This document shows, piece after piece, positions 17,310-26,482 of a DNA stretch of 64,000 nucleotides. A program made the translations under genes and the position numbers. Below the pieces are notes generated by a model. The model was given only the letters and a program-made list of their open reading frames with translations. It had not been told where the DNA came from and did not search any database. Source of the stretch: Sorangium cellulosum (GTDB lineage: Bacteria > Myxococcota_A > Polyangia > Polyangiales > Polyangiaceae); assembly GCF_004135735.1 (NCBI RefSeq), contig NZ_CP012670.1, forward strand, positions 6,836,501 to 6,900,500, read 5' to 3'. Positions within the stretch are counted from its first letter, which is position 1. Each line of letters begins with the position of its first letter.

Positions 17310-18096
17310 GGTCTTGCTCTCCAGTGTTGAGGTGGGCCGGGGAGCCGCTCCCGCGGTCCCCTTCAGCGCACGAGATGACATAGCGGGATACGTCGAGGGT
17401 CGCGATCGTGGCGCGCTCGCCGCACAGGGCGCAGCCGGGCCGCGCCGCGACGGCGACGCTCCGCAGCGTGTCCGAGCGGCCGTCGTAGGTCGCGATCCGG
17501 CCGAAGACCGACGCGTCGCCCGCGAGGATCGCGAGCGCCCGGTCGGCCGCGATCGCGCCGGCCACGCCGCACACCGGGCCCGCCACCCCGGCCGTCGCGC
17601 AGTCCGGCGCCTGCCCGGTGGGCAGGTCCTCGAAGAGGCAGCGGTAGCAGGGGGCGCCGCGCCCCGGCGCGGCCATCACGGTCGCGCGCCAGCGCACCGC
17701 GGCGGCGTGCACGACCGGCGCGCCGGCGAGGTGGCAGGCGTCGGCGATCAGGAAGCGCGACGCGAAGTTGTCGGTCGCGTCGACGACGACCGAGACGCCG
17801 TCCAGGAGATCGGCCGCCGTGGTCGGCGTGAAGCGGCCGGGCCGGCGGTCCACGCGGATCCCGGGGAACCTCCGGCCGAGCGCCTCGGCGAAGGCGTCGA
17901 GCTTGGGGCGGCCGAGGTCGGCGTCGTCGAACAGGATCTGCCGGTGCAGGTTGGTGATCTCGACCTGGTCGTCGTCGGTGATCCGGAGGTCGCGGACCCC
18001 CGCGGCGGCGAGCGCGAGCGCCGCGGGATGCGCGATGCCCCCCGCCCCGACGACGAGCGCGCACCCGCGGATCGCCTCGCCGCCGCCGCCGCTCAT
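17302..18096 (-). CDS. ThiF/MoeB-type E1 adenylyltransferase lacking the N-terminal segment
   Basis: The product is 264 aa from ATG 18096, overlapping the cysK stop by 4 bases (ATGA). ATP-binding glycine loop VVGAGGIAHPAA is at residues 14-25; NLHRQILF, the metal-binding Asp in VDATDNFASR, and two zinc CxxC pairs (CYRCLF and CALCGE) are all present, plus DCATAGVAGPVCG near the catalytic Cys region. There is no rhodanese domain. Family members begin about 25-30 residues earlier with RYxRQ...L..G..GQ; here the protein starts only 12 residues before the glycine loop, and the missing piece is found in the gene at 16709-17029. Predicted role: adenylation of CysO. A longer start inside cysK gives no E1-like residues. 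Confidence 0.88.
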   Translation of the reverse strand: MSGGGGEAIRGCALVVGAGGIAHPAALALAAAGVRDLRITDDDQVEITNLHRQILFDDADLGRPKLDAFAEALGRRFPGIRVDRRPGRFTPTTAADLLDGVSVVVDATDNFASRFLIADACHLAGAPVVHAAAVRWRATVMAAPGRGAPCYRCLFEDLPTGQAPDCATAGVAGPVCGVAGAIAADRALAILAGDASVFGRIATYDGRSDTLRSVAVAARPGCALCGERATIATLDVSRYVISCAEGDRGSGSPAHLNTGEQDHG

Positions 18097-19145
18097 CGGA
18101 AGTACTCGTCCAGGCTGAAGTACCGCTCGCCGGTGTCGCAGAGGACGGTCACGACGCATGCGTCCGGGCCGAGCTCGCGGGCGACGTCGAGCGCCACCCG
18201 CACCGCGGCGCCGGCGCTGATGCCGACGAGCAACCCCTCCTGCCTGGCGAGCGCCGCCTTCGTCTCGTACGCGGCGCGATCGGTCACGGTCCGCACCTCA
18301 TCGACGACGCTCGCGTCGTAGTTGTCGGGCACGAACCCGGCCGCGAGCCCCTGGATCTTGGTAGGCCCGCGCTCGCCCCGCGAGATCGTCGCGCACGACT
18401 CCGGCTCCACCGCGATGACGCGCGTGGTCGGGCGCACCCGCTTGAGCACGCGCCCGATCCCGCTCACCGAGCCGCCCGTGCCCACGCCGGCGACGAACGC
18501 GTCGATCGTCAGCGACCGCCGGGGGCCGCTGCCGGCCCTCCCGGGCGGGTCGAGGTCGGCCATGGCGTGCAGGATCTCCCGCGCGGTCGTCTCGGCGTGC
18601 GCGCGCGGGTTGTCGGGGTTGTCGAACTGGCTCGGCAGGATCGCGCCCGGGATCTCCGCCGCGAGCGCGCGCGCCTTGGCGATGGCGCCCTCCATCTGCA
18701 GCTCGGGCTCGGTGAGCACGACCTCGGCGCCGTAGGCCTCGAGGAGCTGGCGCCGCTCGAGGCTCATGCTCGCCGGCATCGTCAGGATGCACCGGTAGCC
18801 CTTGGCCGCGCAGACGATCGCGAGCCCGATGCCGGTGTTGCCGGACGTGGGCTCGATGATCACGCCCGAGCCCGGGCGCAGCTCGCCGCGCGCCTCGGCG
18901 CCCTCGATCATCGCGAGGCAGATGCGGTCCTTCAGCGAGCCGCCCGGGTTCTGCTGCTCGGCCTTGCCGAAGACGCGCCCCCGCGGCGCCTCCGCGTCGA
19001 GGCGCCGGATCTCGAAGAGCGGCGTGTCGCCCACGAGATCGAGCACGCTCTCGACGACGCGCGGGTGCGAGGGCAGCGGGGGGAGCGCGGTCGCCGCCGC
19101 GGGGCGGGCGCCGGAGAAGTGCACGGTCGGGTCGGGCTTGCTCAT
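18093..19145 (-). CDS. cysK: Cysteine synthase, CysK type
   Basis: The product is 350 aa, a fold-type II PLP enzyme. The PLP lysine is K72 in QNPGGSLKDR; EPTSGNTGIGLAIV binds substrate and GVGTGGSVSGIGR binds phosphate of PLP. It differs from the second synthase in this operon (cysM) by a ~30-residue N-terminal extension and standard CysK features, so it probably uses O-acetylserine and sulfide. It directly follows the Rrf2 gene (10 bases). Having both a sulfide-using and a carrier-using synthase in one transcript would give two sulfur routes to cysteine. The assignment of substrates is inference from family resemblance. Confidence 0.9.
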   Translation of the reverse strand: MSKPDPTVHFSGARPAAATALPPLPSHPRVVESVLDLVGDTPLFEIRRLDAEAPRGRVFGKAEQQNPGGSLKDRICLAMIEGAEARGELRPGSGVIIEPTSGNTGIGLAIVCAAKGYRCILTMPASMSLERRQLLEAYGAEVVLTEPELQMEGAIAKARALAAEIPGAILPSQFDNPDNPRAHAETTAREILHAMADLDPPGRAGSGPRRSLTIDAFVAGVGTGGSVSGIGRVLKRVRPTTRVIAVEPESCATISRGERGPTKIQGLAAGFVPDNYDASVVDEVRTVTDRAAYETKAALARQEGLLVGISAGAAVRVALDVARELGPDACVVTVLCDTGERYFSLDEYFR

Positions 19146-19155
19146 GGAGGTCGGC

Positions 19156-19614
19156 TCAGATCACGTAGGTCGACCGCTCGGGCCGCCCCTTGCGGCGGAC
19201 GCCGAGCGCGACCCCTCGCTCGCAGACGTCGGCGATCGACACCGAGTCGAAGCAGCGCTCGATCGCCGCCGCGAGATCCTGGAACACGGAGGTGAGCGGG
19301 TCGGGCGGCGAGCTCCCCGGGCGCTCGTCGTCCGGCGCGAGCACCGCGACCGGCCCCTCGAGCGCGCGGACCACGTCGCCCAAGCTGATCTCGCTCGCGG
19401 GCCGCGCGAGGTGGTAGCCGCCGCGCGGCCCCCGCTTCGAGCTGATGAGCCCGGCCTTCTTCAGGTCCTGGAAGATCTGCTCCAGGAAGCGGGCCGGGAT
19501 GAGCTCCCGTTCCGAGATCTCCCGGATCTGCGTCGGCCGCCCCTCGTTGTGGAACGCAATGTCGAACAATGCGCGCACCCCGTAGCGACCCTTGTTCGAG
19601 AGCTTCACCGCCAT
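19156..19614 (-). CDS. Rrf2-family regulator of the cysteine operon (CymR-like position)
   Basis: The product is 152 aa from ATG 19614. The family start is usually MKLSxKGRYGLRAL; here VKLSNKGRYGVRAL follows two residues after the ATG, so a GTG start two codons later is also possible. The wHTH spans residues 3-80 (FLEQIFQDLKKAGLISSKRGPRGGYHLARPA). Only two Cys remain (about 121 and 130: CFDSVSIADVCE), so a cluster of the IscR type is unlikely; CymR, which also lacks one, represses cysteine genes by binding CysK. The gene is first in the operon and cysK is next, which fits that mode of sensing. Bases 19612-19640 upstream are AT-rich and include overlapping ATG triplets. Confidence 0.85.
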   Translation of the reverse strand: MAVKLSNKGRYGVRALFDIAFHNEGRPTQIREISERELIPARFLEQIFQDLKKAGLISSKRGPRGGYHLARPASEISLGDVVRALEGPVAVLAPDDERPGSSPPDPLTSVFQDLAAAIERCFDSVSIADVCERGVALGVRRKGRPERSTYVI

Positions 19615-19927
19615 CGATATGCATTGGTACATCGGAGAAGTCAAGAACAGCCAGGCCCACGACTTGACGTTGCTCTCGTACGATGACGCACCGACCCGCA
19701 CCGCGGAGGCCGCCTGGTCGGGGTGAAATGCCAGCCGAGCTTCATCGATCGCCGGATCGCCGCGACGCGGCTTCGGCTTCCTGTTGAACCGGAAGGGACG
19801 GGTTCAGTAGCTTCGAATCCATCGAGGCTGCGAGTCGCCGCGCGTGGCCGCATGGGCGCGCGGAACGCGATCGGCGCGCATGCGCCGGAGTGTTCGGGCC
19901 GCGGCGCACCAACCTAGGAGTCGGCCG

Positions 19928-21616
<1,689 letters not shown>

Positions 21617-22110
21617 ACACGCGGCGCCTTCGAACACTGAACAGAACCCCCGTCATCCCCCGTCGTCCCCCGCCGCGTACGCCTGCCAGCCCCCGCGATC
21701 CGTCCTCGTTCACAAGGGGCGACGATTTTTCCATCCTGCTCGCGCGCGCCAATCTCCGCAAAAAACTCAATTGATTGCGGATACTTGCAAGAAAACGTCG
21801 CTGCGAGCTCCGGACGAGATTTGTCCTATCGGCGCGTGAAGGCACTAGACGGAACTAACTGAACGGGCATACAGTAATGCCGTTGCTGCGGCGCTGAACG
21901 CGTGCCCGCGGGGACGACGTGCGAGCGGCCTGGCCATGGGAGGTCGGCGCCGCGGGCCCGGTGCCCCCGGCGGGTGAGATCCGCCTGCGGGCGCCGGGTC
22001 CGGCGCCGGTGAGGGACCTCGTCCGCCCTGGGGACGGCTCGGGCTCGCGCGGCCCCGGAGCACGCGTGCGGCGTTCGCCAGCGCACACGACGAGCTTGCG
22101 AAGGGGCGAG
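21617..22110 (+). promoter_or_regulatory. Long intergenic region with AT-rich upstream segment
   Basis: No gene is supported in these 494 bases. Bases 21718-21800 have runs such as GATTTTTCC and AAAAAACTCAATTGATTG and are far less GC-rich than the flanks, the likely promoter area for the HTH gene at 22111. A small hairpin (AACGG-G-CAT / ATGCCGTT, about 21861-21885) follows. Bases 21900-22100 return to normal high GC and form an untranslated leader or a missed N-terminal extension; the frame of the next gene is open to 21919, but only the ATG at 22111 has GAAGGGG upstream. Confidence 0.35.
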
Positions 22111-22914
22111 ATGAAGACGGAATACACGCTGCTGTCCGGCGAGACGGTCGAGTTCGCGACGCCGATCGGCGAGCTCGGCGACTTTCTGCGCCGGGTGCTG
22201 GCGGCGGCGAAGGAGCCCTCGGTGACCGAGGCCGACCTGAACGAGCTGGTGTTCGGCCCGGAGAACCCGCTGCTGAACACGACGGTGGTGGCCGGCCGGA
22301 GCGTCGCGACCGCGGAGGTGTACCGCGATCCGATCTTCCACGTGATGCTCGACTGCATCGCGCGCAAGCGGCGGCCGGCGGAGCCCGCGGTGTCGTCGCG
22401 GGCGCGTTACACGATGACGGTGCCCGACGCGGCGCAGCAGCTCGGCATCTCGGAGAGCGCGGTGCGCCAGGCCATCTACGCGGGCCGCCTGCGCGCGAGC
22501 AAGGAGGGCGGGACGTACTACCTCGACCCGCGCTCGGTCGGGGGCTACCGCGTGAGCAAGCGCGGGCCGAGGCGGCAGGATCAGGCGGCCAAGGGCCCGC
22601 CCGGGGGCGTGCTCGACGCGCGCATCGGCTCGGGGCCGGACGCGAGCTTCCGGGTGAAGCACAGCCGCGACGAGTTCGAGCTCACCGAGCGGCACGGCGC
22701 GGAGTGGACCGGCACCGTCCCGCCGGGGTGGCGGCGCATCGCCATCCTCGGCACGACGAAGGAGCGCTCGCGCTACTGGGAGATCGAGCCCGCCGAGGGC
22801 GAGAGCGTCCTGCACTTCGAGGGCTTCTACCTCCGCGGGGGCTTCCGCATCGTCGAGACCGTGAGCACCTCGCAGCGCGCCGAGGCGGCGTTCAAGGCGT
22901 TCCAGCCGCGCTGA
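22111..22914 (+). CDS. Helix-turn-helix (excisionase/MerR-like) DNA-binding protein
   Basis: The product is 267 aa. The central part (about residues 105-145) reads YTMTVPDAAQQLGISESAVR and QAIYAGRLRASKEGGTYYLD, a textbook excisionase-type winged helix. The N-terminal ~100 residues are a separate acidic domain (SGETVEFATPIGELGDFLRRVL), and the C-terminal ~100 residues are beta-rich with several Trp (GWRRIAIL, RYWEIEP). No phage or integrase genes are nearby, so a chromosomal regulator is more likely than an excisionase. Start ATG 22111 is supported by a purine-rich site. It is a single gene. Confidence 0.75.
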   Translation: MKTEYTLLSGETVEFATPIGELGDFLRRVLAAAKEPSVTEADLNELVFGPENPLLNTTVVAGRSVATAEVYRDPIFHVMLDCIARKRRPAEPAVSSRARYTMTVPDAAQQLGISESAVRQAIYAGRLRASKEGGTYYLDPRSVGGYRVSKRGPRRQDQAAKGPPGGVLDARIGSGPDASFRVKHSRDEFELTERHGAEWTGTVPPGWRRIAILGTTKERSRYWEIEPAEGESVLHFEGFYLRGGFRIVETVSTSQRAEAAFKAFQPR

Positions 22915-23097
22915 GCGCGGGGAGCTCGTCGTCGGCCGCGAGGGCGCAGGAGCGCTCGTCTCGGGTCCCCGCGCCGCGCGCGCGAAGGAGGTCGCCGAGG
23001 GTCCAGGGGAGGCGCGTGTCCATGGTGTCCGCCACGTCGACCGGCGGGCCTCGCACGGCGCCGGCGGGCGCCGGGGCCGCCGCGCGGCGGCGCGAGG

Positions 23098-25149
23098 TCA
23101 CTTCGCCTCGCGCTCGCCCGTCAGCAGATCGTAGAGATCCGGCGCGAAGGCCGCGGCGACGCAGCACTCGACCTCCTCCGCCGTGGCGCACGCGAGCGCC
23201 TCCGCCGCGACCGCCTCGGCCTCCGCGACCGTGACGCGCCGGAGCGTCTCCTTGATCTCGGGGATCGCCGCCGCCTCCATCGAGAAATCGCGGATGCCGA
23301 GGCCGAGCAGGAGCAGCGCGGCCAGCGGATCGCTCGCCATCGCGCCGCAGATGGAGACCGGGCGGTCGAAATCCTGCCCCGCCTGGATCACCTTCAAGAT
23401 CAGCCGGAGGATCGACGGATCGAACGGCGAGGCCAGGTACGCGAGCGAGCGGCTCGTCCGGTCGACCGCGAGCGCGTACTGGATGAGGTCGTTCGTCCCC
23501 AGGCTCAGGAACGCGGCCTCGCGCGCGAAGTGGTCGACCATGATCGCGGCCGCGGGCACCTCGATCATCACGCCGAGCGGGATCTCGTCGGCGCACGGCT
23601 GCCCGCGGGCGCGCACCTGCTCCTGCGCGCGGCGGAGCAGCGCGCGCACCTGCCGGAGCTCGCCCAGGCCGGCGACCATGGGGATCATGATCCGCACGTC
23701 GCCGTACGCGGAGGCGCGCACCATGGCGCGCAGGTGCTCGAGGAACACGTCGGGGCGCGAGAGCGCGAGCCGGACGGCGCGGAGGCCGAGCATCGGGTTC
23801 ATCTCGGGCGGCACCTGGAAGGTGGAGACGAACTTGTCGCCGCCGATGTCGAACGTGCGCAGCGTGACCGGCTTCGGGCGGAGCGCCTCGACCACGGCGC
23901 GGAAGATCTCGAACTGCTGCTCCTCCGAGGGCGGGGACGTGCGATCGATGTAGAGGAACTCGGTCCGGTAGAGGCCGATGCCCTCGGCGCCCTGGTCGCG
24001 CGCGAGGATCGCCTCGGCCGGGAGCTCGACGTTGGCCCGGAGCGAGACCCGGGCGCCGTCCTTCGTCTGGGCCGCGCGGTGGCGGGCCTCGGCGAGCTCC
24101 TTGGCGAGCGCGACGTGGCGCTCGGCGCGCGCCCGCGCCTCGGCGAGCTCGGCCGGCCCCGGGCGCACGATCACCGCGCCGCGCAGGCCGTCGATCACGA
24201 TGAGGTCGCCCGTCGACACGCGCTGCAGGAGGTCGCTGACGCCCACCACGGCCGGGATCTCCAGCGCGCGGGCCATGATCGAGGTGTGGCTCGTGCGGGT
24301 CCCGACCTCGGTGACGAAGCCGACGACCGGCTCCTCGACCATCGCGGCGGTGTCGGCCGGCGACAGGTCGTGCGCCACGAGGATCGTCGGCCCGGAGAAG
24401 CGCGGGAGCGCGGCGCCGAGCGTCGCCGGCAGGAAGCTCACGCCCTGCAGCTCGCTCAGGCTGCGGGTCGACAGCGGCGAGGCGTCCGGCGAGGACGGCG
24501 GCTCCTTCGGCGGGGCGCGGAAGGCGCGCAGCAGGCGCTCGGCGACGAACGTGAGATCGTGGCTGCGCTCGCGCAGGTACGGGTCGTCGAGCGAGGCGAA
24601 GCGCGCCGCGATCGCGTCGCACGCGACGGCGACCGCCCACTCGGCGCAGCGCCGCTCCTCGGTGACCTGGCGCTCGACGGCGTCGGCGAGCGCCTCGTCG
24701 CCGAGCATCAGCAGGTAGGCCTCGAGGATCGACGCCTCGGCGCGGTGATCGCCGACGCGCTTCGCCATGTCGCGGAGCTCGCCCTGGGCGCGCTCGACCG
24801 CGGCCGCGAAGCGCGCGAGCTCGGCCTCGACCTCGCCGGAGCCGACGCGGCGGCGCGGGTGCTCCGCCCTCTTCGCGCCGACGACGACCGCGGTGCCGAT
24901 GGCGACCCCGGGCGAGCCGGCGATGCCCCGCAGCGTCTCCATCCGGGCGCCGGGCGCCGTCGAGTCGCACCGGCAGCCTGACGCCATCGCCTCCCCCCGC
25001 GCGCCGGGCGCCGCCGGGTCGCACCGGCCGCCTGGCGCCATCGCCTCCCCCCGCGCGCCAGGCGCCGTCGGGTCACCCCGGGCAGCGTCCGCCGGGACTG
25101 GAGGATCGCCTGGCCCCTCCGCCGGGAGCGCGTTCGGGCCGCGCGTCAC
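23098..25149 (-). CDS. ptsI: PTS enzyme I (phosphoenolpyruvate-protein phosphotransferase) with N-terminal extension
   Basis: The product is 683 aa from GTG 25149, which overlaps the HPr stop (GTGA) and has GGAGAG 6 bases before. The canonical EI sequence starts only at M70 (METLRGIAGSPGVAIG, base 24942), giving 614 aa; the first 69 residues are an Ala/Pro/Gly/Cys repeat tail. The phosphorylated His is in GTRTSHTSIMARAL, and the PEP-binding barrel motifs (LYRTEFLYIDR, TLRTFDIGGDK, SLGTNDLIQY, SICGAMASDP) are complete. It transfers phosphate from PEP to HPr. No sugar-specific EII genes are in the cluster, so the chain is probably regulatory. If the tail is not translated, the start is 24942. 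Confidence 0.9.
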   Translation of the reverse strand: MTRGPNALPAEGPGDPPVPADAARGDPTAPGARGEAMAPGGRCDPAAPGARGEAMASGCRCDSTAPGARMETLRGIAGSPGVAIGTAVVVGAKRAEHPRRRVGSGEVEAELARFAAAVERAQGELRDMAKRVGDHRAEASILEAYLLMLGDEALADAVERQVTEERRCAEWAVAVACDAIAARFASLDDPYLRERSHDLTFVAERLLRAFRAPPKEPPSSPDASPLSTRSLSELQGVSFLPATLGAALPRFSGPTILVAHDLSPADTAAMVEEPVVGFVTEVGTRTSHTSIMARALEIPAVVGVSDLLQRVSTGDLIVIDGLRGAVIVRPGPAELAEARARAERHVALAKELAEARHRAAQTKDGARVSLRANVELPAEAILARDQGAEGIGLYRTEFLYIDRTSPPSEEQQFEIFRAVVEALRPKPVTLRTFDIGGDKFVSTFQVPPEMNPMLGLRAVRLALSRPDVFLEHLRAMVRASAYGDVRIMIPMVAGLGELRQVRALLRRAQEQVRARGQPCADEIPLGVMIEVPAAAIMVDHFAREAAFLSLGTNDLIQYALAVDRTSRSLAYLASPFDPSILRLILKVIQAGQDFDRPVSICGAMASDPLAALLLLGLGIRDFSMEAAAIPEIKETLRRVTVAEAEAVAAEALACATAEEVECCVAAAFAPDLYDLLTGEREAK
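24946..25089. repeat. 54-bp tandem repeat inside the ptsI 5' end
   Basis: Two near-identical 54-base units (24982-25035 and 25036-25089) and a diverged partial third (from about 24946) encode the 18-residue unit APGARGEAMAxGxRCDxA. They lie between the coupled GTG of ptsI and its family-conserved first Met. Each full unit contains one or two Cys. Confidence 0.7.
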
Positions 25150-25430
25150 TCGGGCTCTCCGAAGCGCGACGCGATGAGCTCGCCGATGGCGGACACCGCC
25201 TCGGCGGCCTGGTCCCCGGTCGCGTGGACCTCGATCTGGGTGCCCATCGAGCCGCAGAGCAGCAGCACCCCCATCACGCTCTTCGCGTTCGCCGACTGCC
25301 CGTCGGGGCCGGACAGGGAGATCTCGCAATCGTACCGCCCGGCGAGCTGCACGAGCTTCGTCGCTGCGCGGGCGTGCAGCCCCCGCGCGTTGATGATGGT
25401 GAACCGCCTCGTCACCGCGTCGCTCGTCAC
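25146..25430 (-). CDS. ptsH: HPr phosphocarrier protein
   Basis: The product is 94 aa from GTG 25430, overlapping the rapZ stop by 4 bases. The EI-phosphorylated His is H19 in NARGLHARAATK. The regulatory Ser is S51 in ANAKSVMGVL, the target of HPr kinase, whose gene lies two genes upstream. Residue spacing and length are normal for HPr. It accepts phosphate from EI and may pass it to the EIIA-Ntr-like protein at 27771; phosphorylation at S51 by HprK would slow that flow. The ribosome site is a G-run (GGGGGG) about 8 bases before the GTG. Confidence 0.93.
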   Translation of the reverse strand: MTSDAVTRRFTIINARGLHARAATKLVQLAGRYDCEISLSGPDGQSANAKSVMGVLLLCGSMGTQIEVHATGDQAAEAVSAIGELIASRFGEPE

Positions 25431-26482
25431 CGCTCGCCCCCCGTCACGCTCTCCTCCGACGCCGGGCGGGGCTCCGGCGCGGCCGCCCCCGGCTGCGTCC
25501 GTCGGAGGTCCGCGCCCGCGACCCCGGCCATGACCTCGCCCGCCCCCGAGGGTACTACACTCGCGCTCGCTCGAGCGACGTCCCGATGCACGACCGTGAT
25601 CGGGAGCCCCGTCTTCCGCCGGAGGCTGTCGCTGAGCACGTTGGTGAGCACGACGGACCGGTGCCGGCCGCCGGTGCACCCGATGCCGACGGTCAGGTAG
25701 CTCTTTCCCTCGCTGGCGTAGCGCGGCATGCAGAACGAGAGCAGCTGCTCGGTTCTGCTGATGAACTCGAGGGCGTCTCCGTTCCTCAGGATGTAGTCCC
25801 GGACGGGCTCGTCGTTCCCGGTCAGCTCCCGGAGGCCATGGACGAAATAGGGGTTGTCGAGGAAGCGGACGTCGAAGAGCAGATCCGCGTCGAGCGGGAT
25901 GCCGTACTTGTAACCGAACGAGACGAACCGGGTGGACATCCGGGGCACGTCGACCTTCCCCGGGCGCAGCCGCTCGATGACCACGCGGCGCAGGTCGTGC
26001 GTCGACAGGCGCGTGGTGTCGAGCTGGATGGTGGCCCTGGCCCGCAGCGACGCGAGCCGCTCGCGCTCGAGCAGCACCCCGTCGAGCATCGCGATGGCGC
26101 CGCTGCCGCCCGTCGTCAGCGGGTGCGGGCGCCTGGTCTCGCTGAAGCGCCGGAGCAGCGTCTCGTCCGAGGCGTCCAGGAACAGGATCACCACGTCGCG
26201 GCCGATCCGGATGGAGTCGAGCGCCGCCGTCGCGCCCGCGAGGAACGAGCCGACCCGGACGTCGATGCCGAGCCCGATCCGGGTGATCCCGCCCGCCTCG
26301 CACGCCTCCACCGCCGGCCGGACGAGCGAGGTGGGCAGGTTGTCGACGCAGAAGAAGCCGAGATCCTCGAGGGCGTGGAGCGCCGTCGACTTGCCCGCGC
26401 CGGACAGGCCCGTGACGACGACGACGCGCCCCGGCGCGCTCCCGGCCGGGCCCTGCTGGGCGCCCTTGCTCGTGTCGCTCAC
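25427..26482 (-). CDS. rapZ: RNase adapter protein RapZ / YvcJ-family nucleotide-binding protein
   Basis: The product is 351 aa from GTG 26482, overlapping the hprK stop (GTGA). The P-loop GLSGAGKS is at 25-32; C-terminal RapZ signatures are present (RFVSFGYKYGIPLDADLLFD, RFLDNPYFV, IGCTGGRHRSV). In enterobacteria RapZ guides RNase E to GlmZ and controls GlmS; in most bacteria it is a nucleotide-binding protein linked to PTS-Ntr. The last ~45 residues are an unconserved Ala/Pro/Glu tail. Its place between HPr kinase and HPr is the common arrangement. GlmM is encoded 24 kb away in the window, but no direct link can be shown. Confidence 0.92.
   Translation of the reverse strand: MSDTSKGAQQGPAGSAPGRVVVVTGLSGAGKSTALHALEDLGFFCVDNLPTSLVRPAVEACEAGGITRIGLGIDVRVGSFLAGATAALDSIRIGRDVVILFLDASDETLLRRFSETRRPHPLTTGGSGAIAMLDGVLLERERLASLRARATIQLDTTRLSTHDLRRVVIERLRPGKVDVPRMSTRFVSFGYKYGIPLDADLLFDVRFLDNPYFVHGLRELTGNDEPVRDYILRNGDALEFISRTEQLLSFCMPRYASEGKSYLTVGIGCTGGRHRSVVLTNVLSDSLRRKTGLPITVVHRDVARASASVVPSGAGEVMAGVAGADLRRTQPGAAAPEPRPASEESVTGGER

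Noticed and set aside
19796..19830. A GTTCAGTAGCTTCGAATCC stretch resembling a tRNA T-arm
   Set aside because: No acceptor, D or anticodon stems can be formed around it.
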